DNA of 64,000 nt, taken from positions 1 to 64,000 of the forward strand of contig NZ_WNXQ01000003.1 of assembly GCF_009789075.1 (NCBI RefSeq). The letters are read 5' to 3'. Below, piece after piece: positions 17,570-26,263 of this stretch. The translations under genes and the position numbers were made by a program. This DNA comes from Pseudooceanicola pacificus (GTDB lineage: Bacteria > Pseudomonadota > Alphaproteobacteria > Rhodobacterales > Rhodobacteraceae). The stretch's first letter is position 1, and each line of letters starts with the position of its first letter. The notes below the pieces were generated by a model that saw only the letters and a program-made list of their open reading frames with translations, ran no database searches and was not told where the DNA came from.

Positions 17570-18376
17570 ATGGACAGATACGAAAGCTTTGACGGATTTG
17601 CGATCGACCGCCCGTCGGACGGAGTCCTGCGTATCCTCCTGAACCGCCCAGACCGGCTGAACGCTCTTGACGAAGACGGGCATCGCCAGCTTGCCGATGT
17701 CTGGCGCGTGATTGCGCGGGACGATGAAACCCGCGCGGTTCTGCTCGCCGCCGAAGGCCGGGCGTTTTCCGCCGGTGGCGATTTCAAGGTGGTGGAGGAC
17801 CTGGCTGCGCGTCCCGAAGCCCGGGCGCGGATGTTCCGGGAAGCGCGTGACCTTGTCTTCGGGCTGATCGACTGCCCCAAACCCGTGGTCTCTGCCATCA
17901 AGGGGTCGGCGGTCGGCGCCGGGCTGGCCGCGGCGCTCCTCTCGGATATTCCGGTCGCGGCGAAATCGGCCAAGCTTGTGGACGGCCACGTACGGCTCGG
18001 CGTCGCCGCAGGCGATCACGCGGCAATCATCTGGCCGTTGCTCTGCGGCATGGCCAAGGCCAAGTATCACCTGCTTCTGAACGAACCGGTTACAGGTGAG
18101 GCCGCCGAGCGGATGGGCCTCGTGGCCCTGTGTGTCGAGGACGATGAACTCGACGCTCAGACCCTGAAGATTGCGGAGCGTCTGGCCGCCGGCTCCCCTT
18201 CGGCGCTGCAGTGGACGAAACACGCGCTCAACAACTGGTTGCGGCTCGCCGGGCCGAGTTTCGATGCCTCCCTTGCGCTCGAGATGCTCGGATTTGCCGG
18301 AGAGGATCTTGCGGAAGGGCTGGGCTCCCTGCGGGAGCGCCGCGATCCTTCCTTTGCAAAGAAATCAGGGATGTAA
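17570..18376 (+). CDS. Enoyl-CoA hydratase/isomerase family protein
   Basis: A 268-aa crotonase-fold protein. The CoA/oxyanion-hole segments are AAEGRAFSAGGDF (about residues 60-72) and KGSAVGAGLAAALLSDIPVA (about 108-127). In the position of the second catalytic Glu the sequence is RLGVAAGDHAAIIWP, so acid/base residues differ from mitochondrial-type hydratase. It could be a hydratase, isomerase or C-C hydrolase. GGAGGC precedes the ATG and the gap to the SDR is three bases. Confidence 0.86.
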   Translation: MDRYESFDGFAIDRPSDGVLRILLNRPDRLNALDEDGHRQLADVWRVIARDDETRAVLLAAEGRAFSAGGDFKVVEDLAARPEARARMFREARDLVFGLIDCPKPVVSAIKGSAVGAGLAAALLSDIPVAAKSAKLVDGHVRLGVAAGDHAAIIWPLLCGMAKAKYHLLLNEPVTGEAAERMGLVALCVEDDELDAQTLKIAERLAAGSPSALQWTKHALNNWLRLAGPSFDASLALEMLGFAGEDLAEGLGSLRERRDPSFAKKSGM

Positions 18377-18382
18377 GACGCC

Positions 18383-18745
18383 ATGGGCCCGCAAGCCGAG
18401 TACTTTGACCATCTGGCCAGGGGCCAGTTTCGCATCCAGCGGTGCGATGACTGCGCATCGGCCGTTTTCTACCCGCGCACGCATTGTCCCGAATGCGGCG
18501 GCGGCCTGTCCTGGGTCGAGCCTGCGGGGACAGGCGTTGTCTATTCCGCCACGATCATTCGCCAGGCGCCCGAGCGCGGCGGCGACTACGGTGTCGCGCT
18601 GATCGATCTGGCCGAAGGCGTGCGCATGATGGCGCGGATCATCGACTGCGCGCCGGAGGATGTCCGCATCGGAATGCCGGTCTCCTATGCCGGGATCGGG
18701 TCAAACGCCGATACCATCCTCTACCGTCCGGGTGATGCGACATGA
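18383..18745 (+). CDS. DUF35 OB-fold / zinc-ribbon protein, thiolase partner
   Basis: A 120-aa protein with an N-terminal rubredoxin-like zinc ribbon (CDDC at about residues 24-27 and CPEC at about 37-40) and an OB-fold domain (GTGVVYSATIIRQAP, YGVALIDLAEGVRMMARI). DUF35 proteins bind acyl-CoA and form complexes with thiolase-fold enzymes, for example ChsH2-Ltp2 in steroid side-chain degradation. Its stop overlaps the thiolase-like start (ATGA), strongly suggesting a stoichiometric complex. Confidence 0.85.
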   Translation: MGPQAEYFDHLARGQFRIQRCDDCASAVFYPRTHCPECGGGLSWVEPAGTGVVYSATIIRQAPERGGDYGVALIDLAEGVRMMARIIDCAPEDVRIGMPVSYAGIGSNADTILYRPGDAT

Positions 18746-19911
18746 CCGAAAATCTGCGGGGAAAAGTTGCCATTGCCGGCGTGGGGCAGGCGGGGCTGGG
18801 CAAAGCCGAAGGATTCACCGAGCTGGAAATTCTCGCTCAGGCCGCCCATGCCGCAGTGGCAGACGCCGGATTGCAGATGCGCGACATAGACGGGCTGGCG
18901 ACGGCAAGCGTGCTTGCGCCGATGTGGGCCATGCCGGTCATCGAATATCTCGGGATCAAGCCCGCCTTCATAGACAGCACCATGCTGGGCGGGTCGAGCT
19001 TTGTGGCCCATCTGATGCCGGCGATCCATGCCCTGACCTCAGGCGAATGCAACGCTGTTCTGGTGTGCTACGGCAGCACGCAACGGACTTCCTCCGTCAG
19101 CCGCAAGGTGATCGCAGGCGTTCGACGCGATTTCGATCCGCAGCCCTATGAATACCCGTACGAGCCGCTCAATCCATTGAGCACCTACGCGATGGCGGCA
19201 GCCCGGCACATGCACGAATACGGCACAACGCGCGAAAACCTGGCCGATGTGGTCGTGGCCGCCCGGGCCTGGGCCAGGCTGAACCCCGAAGCGCAGCGCC
19301 GCGACCCGCTCACCCGGGAGGAGGTTCTTGCTGCAAAGATGGTTTCCGACCCGCTGAGCGCGTTGGATTGCTGCATGGTCAATGATGGGGCAGCGGCCTT
19401 CGTTCTGGTTCGCGCCGATCATGCCAGGGACCTGCCGAATCCGGCGATCCATGTGCTGGGCAATGCCACCCGCGTCTTTGCCCGCCAGGGATCGTCCCTT
19501 CCGAGCCTGACAGAGACGGCCGCCGTGGCCTCCGGGCAAGAGGCGTTTCGCATGGCAGGGGTCAGCCCCTCCGAGATCGACGTTGCCGAGGTGTATGACG
19601 CCTTTTCGATCAACACGATCCTGTTCCTGGAAGATCTCGGCTTCTGTCCGAAAGGCGAAGGCGGACGCTTTGTGGCGGACGGCGGAATTGCGCCCGGCGG
19701 CAGGCTTCCCGTCAACACAAACGGAGGGGGCCTCTCGTGCATTCATCCGGGGATGTACGGGGCCTTCATCATGATCGAGGCCGTCCGCCAGCTTCGGGGC
19801 ACCTGTGGCGACCGGCAGGTTGCCGGCGCGGAACTCGCACTGGTCCATGGCAACGGGGGAACGCTGTCCAGCCAGTCGACCGCGATCCTGGGAACCGCCT
19901 CTGCCGTCTAG
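18742..19911 (+). CDS. Thiolase-fold (SCP2/Ltp2-like) protein, probable retro-aldolase rather than thiolase
   Basis: A 389-aa thiolase-superfamily protein with VAIAGVGQAGLGK at the N-terminus, DPLSALDCCMVNDGAAAFVL in the middle and EVYDAFSINTILFLEDLGF before the C-terminal half. The helix that carries the nucleophilic Cys in thiolases reads STMLGGSSFVAH (about residues 79-90), with no Cys, and the C-terminal GHPxGATG motif reads IHPGMYGAF. Loss of both argues against Claisen condensation or thiolysis. With the coupled DUF35 gene it resembles Ltp2-type aldolases that release a short acyl-CoA by retro-aldol cleavage. Confidence 0.82.
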   Translation: MTENLRGKVAIAGVGQAGLGKAEGFTELEILAQAAHAAVADAGLQMRDIDGLATASVLAPMWAMPVIEYLGIKPAFIDSTMLGGSSFVAHLMPAIHALTSGECNAVLVCYGSTQRTSSVSRKVIAGVRRDFDPQPYEYPYEPLNPLSTYAMAAARHMHEYGTTRENLADVVVAARAWARLNPEAQRRDPLTREEVLAAKMVSDPLSALDCCMVNDGAAAFVLVRADHARDLPNPAIHVLGNATRVFARQGSSLPSLTETAAVASGQEAFRMAGVSPSEIDVAEVYDAFSINTILFLEDLGFCPKGEGGRFVADGGIAPGGRLPVNTNGGGLSCIHPGMYGAFIMIEAVRQLRGTCGDRQVAGAELALVHGNGGTLSSQSTAILGTASAV

Positions 19912-19967
19912 TGCACGATGCTATCAAGAACCGTTGGACCAGCGCCAATGACAGGGAGGAAAAATTG

Positions 19968-20003
19968 ATGACGAAACGCGGTAAAGATCGGTCCCGGCCA
20001 TGA
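19968..20003 (+). CDS. Putative 11-codon leader peptide coupled to the second LivG gene
   Basis: GGGAGGA (19954-19960) is followed by ATG 19968 and an 11-codon frame (MTKRGKDRSRP) whose TGA overlaps the livG-like ATG at 20000 (ATGA). The LivG start itself has no ribosome site, so its translation probably depends on ribosomes finishing this short frame. It could be a coupling leader, or the relic of a deleted gene start such as a missing binding-protein gene. Confidence 0.45.
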   Translation: MTKRGKDRSRP

Positions 20004-20761
20004 CGGGCGGCTCTCAAAATTACATCTTGGAAACACGCGGAATGTGCAAAAGTTTCGGCGGTTTTCAGGCCGTCGAGGGCGTCAACCTGCACGTTGCCCA
20101 AGGGACCATCCACGCGATGGTTGGGCCGAACGGCGCTGGCAAGACGACGTGCTTCAACCTCATCACGCGCTTCCTCGACGTGAGCAAAGGTCAGATCATT
20201 TTCGACGGCAAGGACGTGACGAAACGTGGCGCCTCCCATGTCGCCAAGGACGGTCTGGTCCGGTCCTTTCAGATTTCCGCGATTTTCCCCGACATGACCC
20301 TGATCGAGAACGTTCGGTTTGCTCTGCAGCAGCGCAGGATGCCCGCGATGAACTTCTGGGGGTCTGCAGCACGGCTGTCGGTCCTGGAAGACGAGGCGAT
20401 GCAGCTGATCGAGCACGTGGGCCTGGGGGCCTACGCGAACCAGCGGGCCGCGACCTTGCCCTATGGTCGCAAACGCGCGCTGGAAATCGCCACGACGCTG
20501 GCGATGGAGCCCAAGGTCATGCTGCTTGACGAGCCGACCGCCGGGATGGGTCACGAGGATATCGAGCGGATAACGGAGGTCATCCGCAAAGCGGCCGTCG
20601 GCCGTTCTGTCCTGATGGTCGAACACAATCTCCGCGTGGTGTCCGAACTTTCCGATCGTGTCACGGTACTTGCCCGCGGACAGGTGCTGACAGAAGGCAG
20701 CTACGCCGAGGTCGCCGACGATCCCCGTGTGAAGGAGGCCTATCTTGGAACAGCTGCTTGA
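20000..20761 (+). CDS. ABC transporter ATP-binding protein (LivG-like), second importer
   Basis: A 253-aa ATPase with Walker A GPNGAGKTTC (about residues 40-49), LivG-like signature region LPYGRKRALEIATTLAMEP, Walker B MLLDEPTAGMG and H-loop VEHNL. It begins a second LivGFHM set whose gene order differs from the first importer (ATPases before permeases), so it is not a simple local duplication. No binding-protein gene lies beside it; an orphan LivK at 26264 is the likely partner. Confidence 0.92.
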   Translation: MTGGSQNYILETRGMCKSFGGFQAVEGVNLHVAQGTIHAMVGPNGAGKTTCFNLITRFLDVSKGQIIFDGKDVTKRGASHVAKDGLVRSFQISAIFPDMTLIENVRFALQQRRMPAMNFWGSAARLSVLEDEAMQLIEHVGLGAYANQRAATLPYGRKRALEIATTLAMEPKVMLLDEPTAGMGHEDIERITEVIRKAAVGRSVLMVEHNLRVVSELSDRVTVLARGQVLTEGSYAEVADDPRVKEAYLGTAA

Positions 20762-21488
20762 GAATACGGCCGACGGGACTGCCGCGGCGGTGGACCTCGA
20801 GGTTTCGGACCTGAATGCCTGGTACGGGGAATCCCACGTTCTGCACGGAATGAACCTGACGGTGCGCAAGGGCGAGCTTGTCACCTTGATGGGTCGCAAC
20901 GGCGCCGGCAAATCGACCACCCTGAATTGCATCAACGGGTTGATGCGCAAACGCAAGGGACGCATCCAGTTCCGGGGCACAGACATCCTGCGTATGGCAC
21001 CCGAAAGGATCGCGCGGATGGGTATTGCGACCTGTCCGGAAGATCGTGCCATCTTCAGCTCCCTGACCGTGGGCGAAAATCTTCACCTGCCGCCGCTCCT
21101 CAACGAGCGGGGAATGTCGGTCGAGGAAATATTCGATCTGTTCCCAAATCTGCGGGACCGGCTCGGAACCGCCTCGGGGGCGAAGTTGTCGGGTGGAGAG
21201 CAGCAGATGCTGGCCATCGCGCGCATTCTGCGCACCGGCGCCGATTTCCTGCTGCTCGACGAGCCGACAGAAGGCCTTGCGCCGATTATCATCGACCAGA
21301 TCGCGGCGACCCTGAAAATTCTTGGGGAACGCGGATATACCGTGCTGCTGGTCGAGCAGAACTTCCGCTTCGCTCAGTCCGTGGCCGACCGGCACTACAT
21401 GGTCGACGAAGGGCGCATCGTTGACCAATTCAGCAACGACCTGTCCGATCAAATGAAGCAAAAAATCGAGAAATATCTGAGCCTTTAG
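20745..21488 (+). CDS. ABC transporter ATP-binding protein (LivF-like), second importer
   Basis: A 247-aa ATPase. Walker A is GRNGAGKSTT, the LivF region is IATCPEDRAIFSSLTVGENL, the signature is LSGGEQQMLAIARIL, Walker B is LLLDEPTEGLAP, and the H-loop is VEQN. It starts at TTG 20745 inside the end of LivG; AAGGAGG at 20732-20738 supports this rare start codon. It couples to the preceding ATPase and precedes the permeases. Confidence 0.92.
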   Translation: MEQLLENTADGTAAAVDLEVSDLNAWYGESHVLHGMNLTVRKGELVTLMGRNGAGKSTTLNCINGLMRKRKGRIQFRGTDILRMAPERIARMGIATCPEDRAIFSSLTVGENLHLPPLLNERGMSVEEIFDLFPNLRDRLGTASGAKLSGGEQQMLAIARILRTGADFLLLDEPTEGLAPIIIDQIAATLKILGERGYTVLLVEQNFRFAQSVADRHYMVDEGRIVDQFSNDLSDQMKQKIEKYLSL

Positions 21489-21501
21489 GGAGGGCGTGCC
21501 T

Positions 21502-22380
21502 TTGGATCACCTATCCATTCAACTCATCGCAGGCCAAGTCCTGATCGGGATCATCAACGGTTCCTTCTACGCCCTTCTCGCACTTGGGCTGGCGATCATC
21601 TTCGGCATGCTCAACATCGTCAACTTCATGCAGGGCGCCCTTTATATGCTGGGTGCCTTCATGGCCTATATCGTGGGCGAGCATCTGGGCATCGGCTATT
21701 GGGGTGCCCTGATTGTCTGTCCCATTCTGGTCGGCCTATTCGGCATCGTCTTGGAGAGGGTCTTCTTCAGGGCCATCTACGATATTGATCCGGTCTACGG
21801 ACTTCTCCTGACCTTTGGCCTTGCGATCATCATCGAGGGCATATTCCGCATCATCTTCGGATCTGCCGGGATCCCTTACTCCATCCCCGACAGCCTGCGG
21901 GGCGGGATCAATCTGGGCTTTGTCTTCCTGCCATATTATCGCGGCTGGGTCGTTCTGGTCTCGCTCGTGGTCTGCCTCGGCACATGGCTTGCAATCGAGA
22001 AGACCCCAATTGGTGCAAGGCTCAGGGCGGCGACGGAAAATCCCGGCGCGGTGCGGACCTTCGGCATCAACGTGCCGCTGATGGTCACCTGCACCTATGG
22101 CTTTGGCGTGGCGCTGGCCGGTCTTGCCGGGGTCATGGCGGCGCCGATCTATTCCGTCAGCCCCCAGATGGGCACCTCGATCCTGATCGTGACCTTCGCG
22201 GTCGTGGTGATCGGCGGGCTCGGCTCGATCGTCGGGGCCATTGTGGCGGGCTACGGCCTGGGTATCATCGAGGGATTGACCAAGGTCTTTTTTCCCGAGG
22301 CCTCCAGTACGGTCGTCTTCGTCGCAATGGCGATCATCCTGCTCCTGCGGCCGAAGGGCCTGTTCGGGAGGATGGCATGA
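21502..22380 (+). CDS. ABC transporter permease (LivH-like), second importer
   Basis: A polytopic permease of about 292 aa with LAIIFGMLNIVNFMQGA and VVVIGGLGSIVGAIVAGY, the LivH N- and C-terminal hallmarks. The start is ambiguous: GGAGGG (21489-21494) is one base from GTG 21496 but seven from TTG 21502 (MDHLSIQ), so TTG was chosen. Its end overlaps the LivM start (ATGA). Confidence 0.9.
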   Translation: MDHLSIQLIAGQVLIGIINGSFYALLALGLAIIFGMLNIVNFMQGALYMLGAFMAYIVGEHLGIGYWGALIVCPILVGLFGIVLERVFFRAIYDIDPVYGLLLTFGLAIIIEGIFRIIFGSAGIPYSIPDSLRGGINLGFVFLPYYRGWVVLVSLVVCLGTWLAIEKTPIGARLRAATENPGAVRTFGINVPLMVTCTYGFGVALAGLAGVMAAPIYSVSPQMGTSILIVTFAVVVIGGLGSIVGAIVAGYGLGIIEGLTKVFFPEASSTVVFVAMAIILLLRPKGLFGRMA

Positions 22381-23348
22381 TGGCGATGCTCTCTCACACG
22401 CACCGATCCGATTCCAGAAAGCTTCAGATGAAACTCAATCTGATTGCCTTTGCCGCAATGGCGGGCCTGCTCGTCATCGCGCCCTTCGCGATCTACCCGC
22501 TGCTCGTCGTCCAGATCCTTTGCTTTGCGTTGTTTGCCTGTGCGTTCAACCTGCTCATGGGATTCACCGGCCTGCTTTCGTTCGGGCACGCCATGTTCTA
22601 CGGATGGTCGGCCTATATCGCCGGTCATGTCTCCAAGGAATACGGCGCGACGCCGGAGCTGGCCCTGCTTTTCGGAATGGCCACGGGCGCGATGCTGGGC
22701 CTCATCGTCGGCGCGCTTGCGATCAAGCGCCAGGGCATCTACCTGGCCATGATCACGCTGGCCTTTGCGCAGATGATGTTCTTTCTGGCCGTCCAGATGC
22801 ATGCGATCACCGGCGGAGAGGACGGATTGCAAGGCATTCCCCGCAATCGGCTGTTCGGCTTGATCGACATCGACTCGACGGGCCGGGTCTACTGGTTCGC
22901 CCTGGGGGTGTTCCTGCTTGCCTTTCTTGCGATGTGGCGGATCAAGCGATCCCCGTTCGGCGAGAACCTCAAGGCGATCCGCGAAAACGAACCGCGGGCG
23001 ATTTCCCTGGGGTGCAATACGGCGCGGTACAAGCTGGCGGCCTTTGTGCTTTCGGCTGCCTTTTCCGGGCTGGCGGGAAGCCTCAAGGCGATATCCCTGC
23101 AACTCGCGACCCTCACTGATGTCGGCTGGCAGATCTCCGGCGAGGTCATCCTTATGACGCTCGTCGGCGGCGTGGGCACCATATTCGGCCCGGTAATCGG
23201 CGCGGTTGTCGTCGTCGGGCTGGAGCAGATGCTTCTGGGTTTCGACGACTGGATCCCGGTGATCTATGGCTCGGTCTTCGTTCTGTGCGTTCTCTTCTTC
23301 CGCAAGGGAATTCTGGGTCAGATACAGCACGTCTTCCAGAAGGACTGA
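22377..23348 (+). CDS. ABC transporter permease (LivM-like), second importer
   Basis: A 323-aa membrane protein. LivM hallmarks are LLMGFTGLLSFGHAMFYG, IKRQGIYLAMITLAFAQMMFF and the cytoplasmic SPFGENLKAIRENEPRAIS loop. GGGAGG (22366-22371) precedes ATG 22377 and the adjacent ATG 22380; the first overlaps the LivH stop. It is the last gene of the long plus-strand operon and is followed by a strong hairpin. Confidence 0.92.
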   Translation: MMAMLSHTHRSDSRKLQMKLNLIAFAAMAGLLVIAPFAIYPLLVVQILCFALFACAFNLLMGFTGLLSFGHAMFYGWSAYIAGHVSKEYGATPELALLFGMATGAMLGLIVGALAIKRQGIYLAMITLAFAQMMFFLAVQMHAITGGEDGLQGIPRNRLFGLIDIDSTGRVYWFALGVFLLAFLAMWRIKRSPFGENLKAIRENEPRAISLGCNTARYKLAAFVLSAAFSGLAGSLKAISLQLATLTDVGWQISGEVILMTLVGGVGTIFGPVIGAVVVVGLEQMLLGFDDWIPVIYGSVFVLCVLFFRKGILGQIQHVFQKD

Positions 23349-23377
23349 GGTGCCTTTCGACCCCTGTGCAAATAGAA

Positions 23378-23402
23378 ACGGGCCCGCATGGCGGGCCCGT
23401 TC
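23378..23402 (+). terminator. Strong hairpin terminator between convergent genes
   Basis: Arms AACGGGCCCGC and GCGGGCCCGTT are perfect complements around ATG, followed by a TTCCGCTTTT tract. The hairpin lies 30 bases after the LivM stop and 20 before the stop of the convergent Old Yellow Enzyme gene, so it can end transcripts from both sides. It closes the 9158-23348 operon. Confidence 0.75.
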
Positions 23403-23422
23403 CGCTTTTCCGAGAATAGCGT

Positions 23423-24610
23423 TTACTTGGCGTCGGCTGATGCAGTCTTCATCCTGGCGCGTGTCTCGCCGTAGCGATCGCTGACGCGCGTGTCCGGGGA
23501 AACGGTGCCGCCGCAGCCAGCTTTTTCGTAGGTCGGATAGTCGATGTATCCCTTCGGACCGCCGGTGTAGAAGAATTCGCGGTTTGGCTCGGCCAGCGCG
23601 ATGTCATCCCGGAAGCGGGTGACCAGATCGGGGTTGGAGATGAACGCGCGACCATAGGCGATCAGGTCCGCCGCTCCATCCTCGATCAACTGATTTCCCG
23701 ACGTCCGGTCATGATCCGTCGCGGATATTATCGTGCCTTGGAAGAACCGGCGGAAATGCCGGGCTATTCCACTCTGAGGAACCGGCAGACCTTCGATGGG
23801 GTCGATAGGCTCCATCAGATGGATATAGGCGAGGCCCAGTTCGTCGAGCTTGCTGACCAGTTCCTCGAAGAAAGGTATGGTCTCGGCGTCGGCCACAACC
23901 CCGGAATGTCCATGATACGCGGGGTTGAGGCGCACCCCGATCCGACCTTCGGGCAGGATATGGGACAACCGCTCGATGACATCCAGCAGGAACCGCATCC
24001 GGTTCGCGCGCGACCCTCCGTAGCGGTCGGCGCGTGTGTTTGTCGATTGCGCGAAGAATTGGTGGAACAGATACCCATTGGCAGCGTGCAGCTCCACGCC
24101 ATCGAAACCTGCCTTCACCGCGTTGGCGGCAGCGATCTCGAAATCCGCTATGGTCTGCGCGATCTCGTCCAGGGACATCTCTCTGGGTGTAACGGTCTCG
24201 GCAAAGCCGTTTTGCGTGAACACGCGGTCCTGCGGATTGATCGCCGACGGGGCGTAGGGCAATTCGCCGTCGAGGAGATCCGGATGCGACATGGCGCCCA
24301 CATGCCAGAGTTGCGCGAAAATTCGCCCTCCATTCTCGTGCACGGCTTTGGTGACACCCTCCCATCCTGCGGTCTGCGCATCAGTCGAGATGCCGGGCAC
24401 GTTGATATACCCGACCGCGCGGGGGCTGACGAAAGTGCCCTCGGTCACGATCAGACCAGCCGTCGCACGTTCCCCGTAATACGTGGCCATGATGTCGGTC
24501 GGAACGTTTCCGGTATTGTCAGCGCGGCACCGTGTCATGGGTGCCATTACAACGCGGTTGCTTAGCTCCAGACCGGCCATTTTGTAGCCTTCGAGCAAAT
24601 TCTGAGACAT
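23423..24610 (-). CDS. Old Yellow Enzyme family NADH:flavin oxidoreductase (ene-reductase)
   Basis: A 395-aa FMN-dependent TIM-barrel oxidoreductase of the alkene/N-ethylmaleimide reductase type. It has NRVVMAPMTRCRA, the ligand loop VELHAANGYLFHQFFAQ and TNTRADRYGGSRANRMRF. The His and Asn in HAAN place the substrate carbonyl. These enzymes reduce alpha,beta-unsaturated carbonyls and nitro compounds. AAAGGAGGTG precedes the ATG. It is preceded by a cupin gene on the same strand, and the pair diverges from a LysR gene. Within the block it may reduce an unsaturated ring or side chain. Confidence 0.9.
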   Translation of the reverse strand: MSQNLLEGYKMAGLELSNRVVMAPMTRCRADNTGNVPTDIMATYYGERATAGLIVTEGTFVSPRAVGYINVPGISTDAQTAGWEGVTKAVHENGGRIFAQLWHVGAMSHPDLLDGELPYAPSAINPQDRVFTQNGFAETVTPREMSLDEIAQTIADFEIAAANAVKAGFDGVELHAANGYLFHQFFAQSTNTRADRYGGSRANRMRFLLDVIERLSHILPEGRIGVRLNPAYHGHSGVVADAETIPFFEELVSKLDELGLAYIHLMEPIDPIEGLPVPQSGIARHFRRFFQGTIISATDHDRTSGNQLIEDGAADLIAYGRAFISNPDLVTRFRDDIALAEPNREFFYTGGPKGYIDYPTYEKAGCGGTVSPDTRVSDRYGETRARMKTASADAK

Positions 24611-24667
24611 GCCGAGGCACCTCCTTTGATATCAGGGTCAATTTTTGCGGTGGTGAGGTCGCTGCCC

Positions 24668-25021
24668 TCAGCACGAGGGCGCGAAGTACTGGAATTCCAC
24701 CAACACGCAGCCTTCGGTGCTGTGGAAAGGGCCGTGCGGTGTTCCCGGCGGCCGCTTGACGTAGTTCATGGATCCGATCGACTGACTGTCGGCATCCTGC
24801 AGCGATCCGGACAGGCACAGGACCTCTTCCCAGTAGCCATGTTCCAGAACGAAACCGGTCCGCGCGCCCCTGTCGAATCTAACAAGTCGCGTACGGCTGC
24901 CGGAACCTGACACTTCATCCAGATCATCGGATAGCGTGATCACAGACAGACCGGGCATTCCCGCGAACGGTTGCCAGGGCAGATCGCCGGCCGGAATGCC
25001 GATAAGACCGTTTCGGGGCAC
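24668..25021 (-). CDS. Cupin domain protein (ChrR/anti-sigma-like cupin)
   Basis: A 117-aa small beta-barrel protein. Its cupin motifs are GARTGFVLEHGYWEEVLCLSG and YVKRPPGTPHGPFHS, with His and Glu positions that could bind a metal. The frame extends further upstream, but GAGGAGGG directly before GTG 25021 decides that start. It is 57 bases upstream of the ene-reductase gene on the same strand, and 127 bases from the divergent LysR gene. It may be a dioxygenase-like or isomerase-like cupin or a sensor; no specific function can be read. Confidence 0.7.
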   Translation of the reverse strand: MPRNGLIGIPAGDLPWQPFAGMPGLSVITLSDDLDEVSGSGSRTRLVRFDRGARTGFVLEHGYWEEVLCLSGSLQDADSQSIGSMNYVKRPPGTPHGPFHSTEGCVLVEFQYFAPSC

Positions 25022-25148
25022 GGTGCCCTCCTCGCTGATGTGTCTGGCACCGGGCGAACGCCTGCGCGCAATAATGGAATCCAAGGCTAGCGCAGAGGGA
25101 AAACTGAGAATACCATTCAAAATACTGAAACGGATATAGGCTGGGTCT

Positions 25149-26141
25149 ATGAAGCTGGATCGAAGAACCTCAATCGAGTTGCGTCAGTTGCAGTTCATGA
25201 TCGCCTTGGCGGACACCAAGACAGTCTCGGGTGCCGCAGCGTTGCTGAGCGTCGCCCAGCCATCATTGTCCGAGGCTCTCGCCAAATTGGAGGATCAGCT
25301 CGATACCCAGCTGGTAATCCGCAGCTCGCGCGGCACCCGCCTGACCGAAGCCGGTGAGGTGTTCGTTGCACATGCCCGGAAGTTCGTCGCCGACATGGGG
25401 CGCGCCTGGGACGAAGTGCGCCGGATCGGGGGCGCCACAGGCGGCGAGGTATCGCTGGCGATCTCGCCCTCGCTGGCGATCCTACTGAGCGTGCCCCTGG
25501 CCGAAACGCTGCGTGTGGAGCATCCTGACATCAAGCTTCGTATCGTCGAGGCCATGTCGGGGACCGTGCGCGACTGGGTCATGAGCGACGAGGTGAACCT
25601 TGGCATCATCTATCAGGGTCAGAACTGTTCCCACCTGAACAGCGTGCATATCCTCACCGAAGACCTGTTTTTTGTTCACGCCGTGGATGATTGGCCCGCA
25701 GAGGTACGGCCGGTGTCGGCGCCAGGTGCAGCGATGGAATTTGCTGACCTGGTCCGCCTTCCGCTGATCATGCCGAGCGAAAGGCACGGTCTGCGTGCCC
25801 ATTTCGAAAATGCTGCCAAGACGGAAGGCCTGACCACGAATGTCGACATGGAGATCGATTCGTTGCGACACATAAGCTCCATCGTTGCGCGGGCGAGCGC
25901 ATACACGGTGCAGTCGCATGCGGCGGTCTTCGAGCTTGTCGAGCAGGGTCTTGTCCGCATAACGCCCGTCAGGAATCCCGTGCTCCGTCGCAACGCCTAC
26001 TTGGTTCACAAGCGCGAGACGCCCATGTCCGTGGCGTCCCAGATCGTGCAGGCCACATTGGTGAGCATCCTGCGGGAGCTTGTGTTCCGTCACCGGATAC
26101 AGGCCAGAGTCATCTCCGAGCCCCGTTTGGTCGCAGAGTGA
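25149..26141 (+). CDS. LysR family transcriptional regulator
   Basis: A 330-aa LysR regulator with the HTH at about residues 11-70 (ELRQLQFMIALADTKTVSGA, LLSVAQPSLSEALAKLEDQL) and a full effector domain. It is about as close to the regulator at 4224 as one expects within the family: both share the VSLAIS/VRLGLP strand before a SVPLAE/SVPLVL segment. It diverges from the cupin/ene-reductase pair and precedes the orphan LivK by a region holding a perfect palindrome (26156-26172), so it may control both. Confidence 0.92.
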   Translation: MKLDRRTSIELRQLQFMIALADTKTVSGAAALLSVAQPSLSEALAKLEDQLDTQLVIRSSRGTRLTEAGEVFVAHARKFVADMGRAWDEVRRIGGATGGEVSLAISPSLAILLSVPLAETLRVEHPDIKLRIVEAMSGTVRDWVMSDEVNLGIIYQGQNCSHLNSVHILTEDLFFVHAVDDWPAEVRPVSAPGAAMEFADLVRLPLIMPSERHGLRAHFENAAKTEGLTTNVDMEIDSLRHISSIVARASAYTVQSHAAVFELVEQGLVRITPVRNPVLRRNAYLVHKRETPMSVASQIVQATLVSILRELVFRHRIQARVISEPRLVAE

Positions 26142-26155
26142 TTGCCATCCATCGC

Positions 26156-26172
26156 CATAGGTTTGACCTATG
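26156..26172. promoter_or_regulatory. Perfect palindrome upstream of the orphan LivK gene
   Basis: Arms CATAGGT and ACCTATG flank TTG, an exact 7-bp dyad. It lies 14 bases after the LysR stop and about 90 bases before the LivK start at 26264, a normal operator or activator-site position. The adjacent LysR protein is the prime candidate to bind it. Confidence 0.5.
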
Positions 26173-26263
26173 ATAAGATAGGGGCGCGCGGACTGCTCAA
26201 ACCCCTCTTTTTGTTGTTCGGTGGTGTCAACTTATGACCGTTCTACAGGGAGGAGATTGGGGA

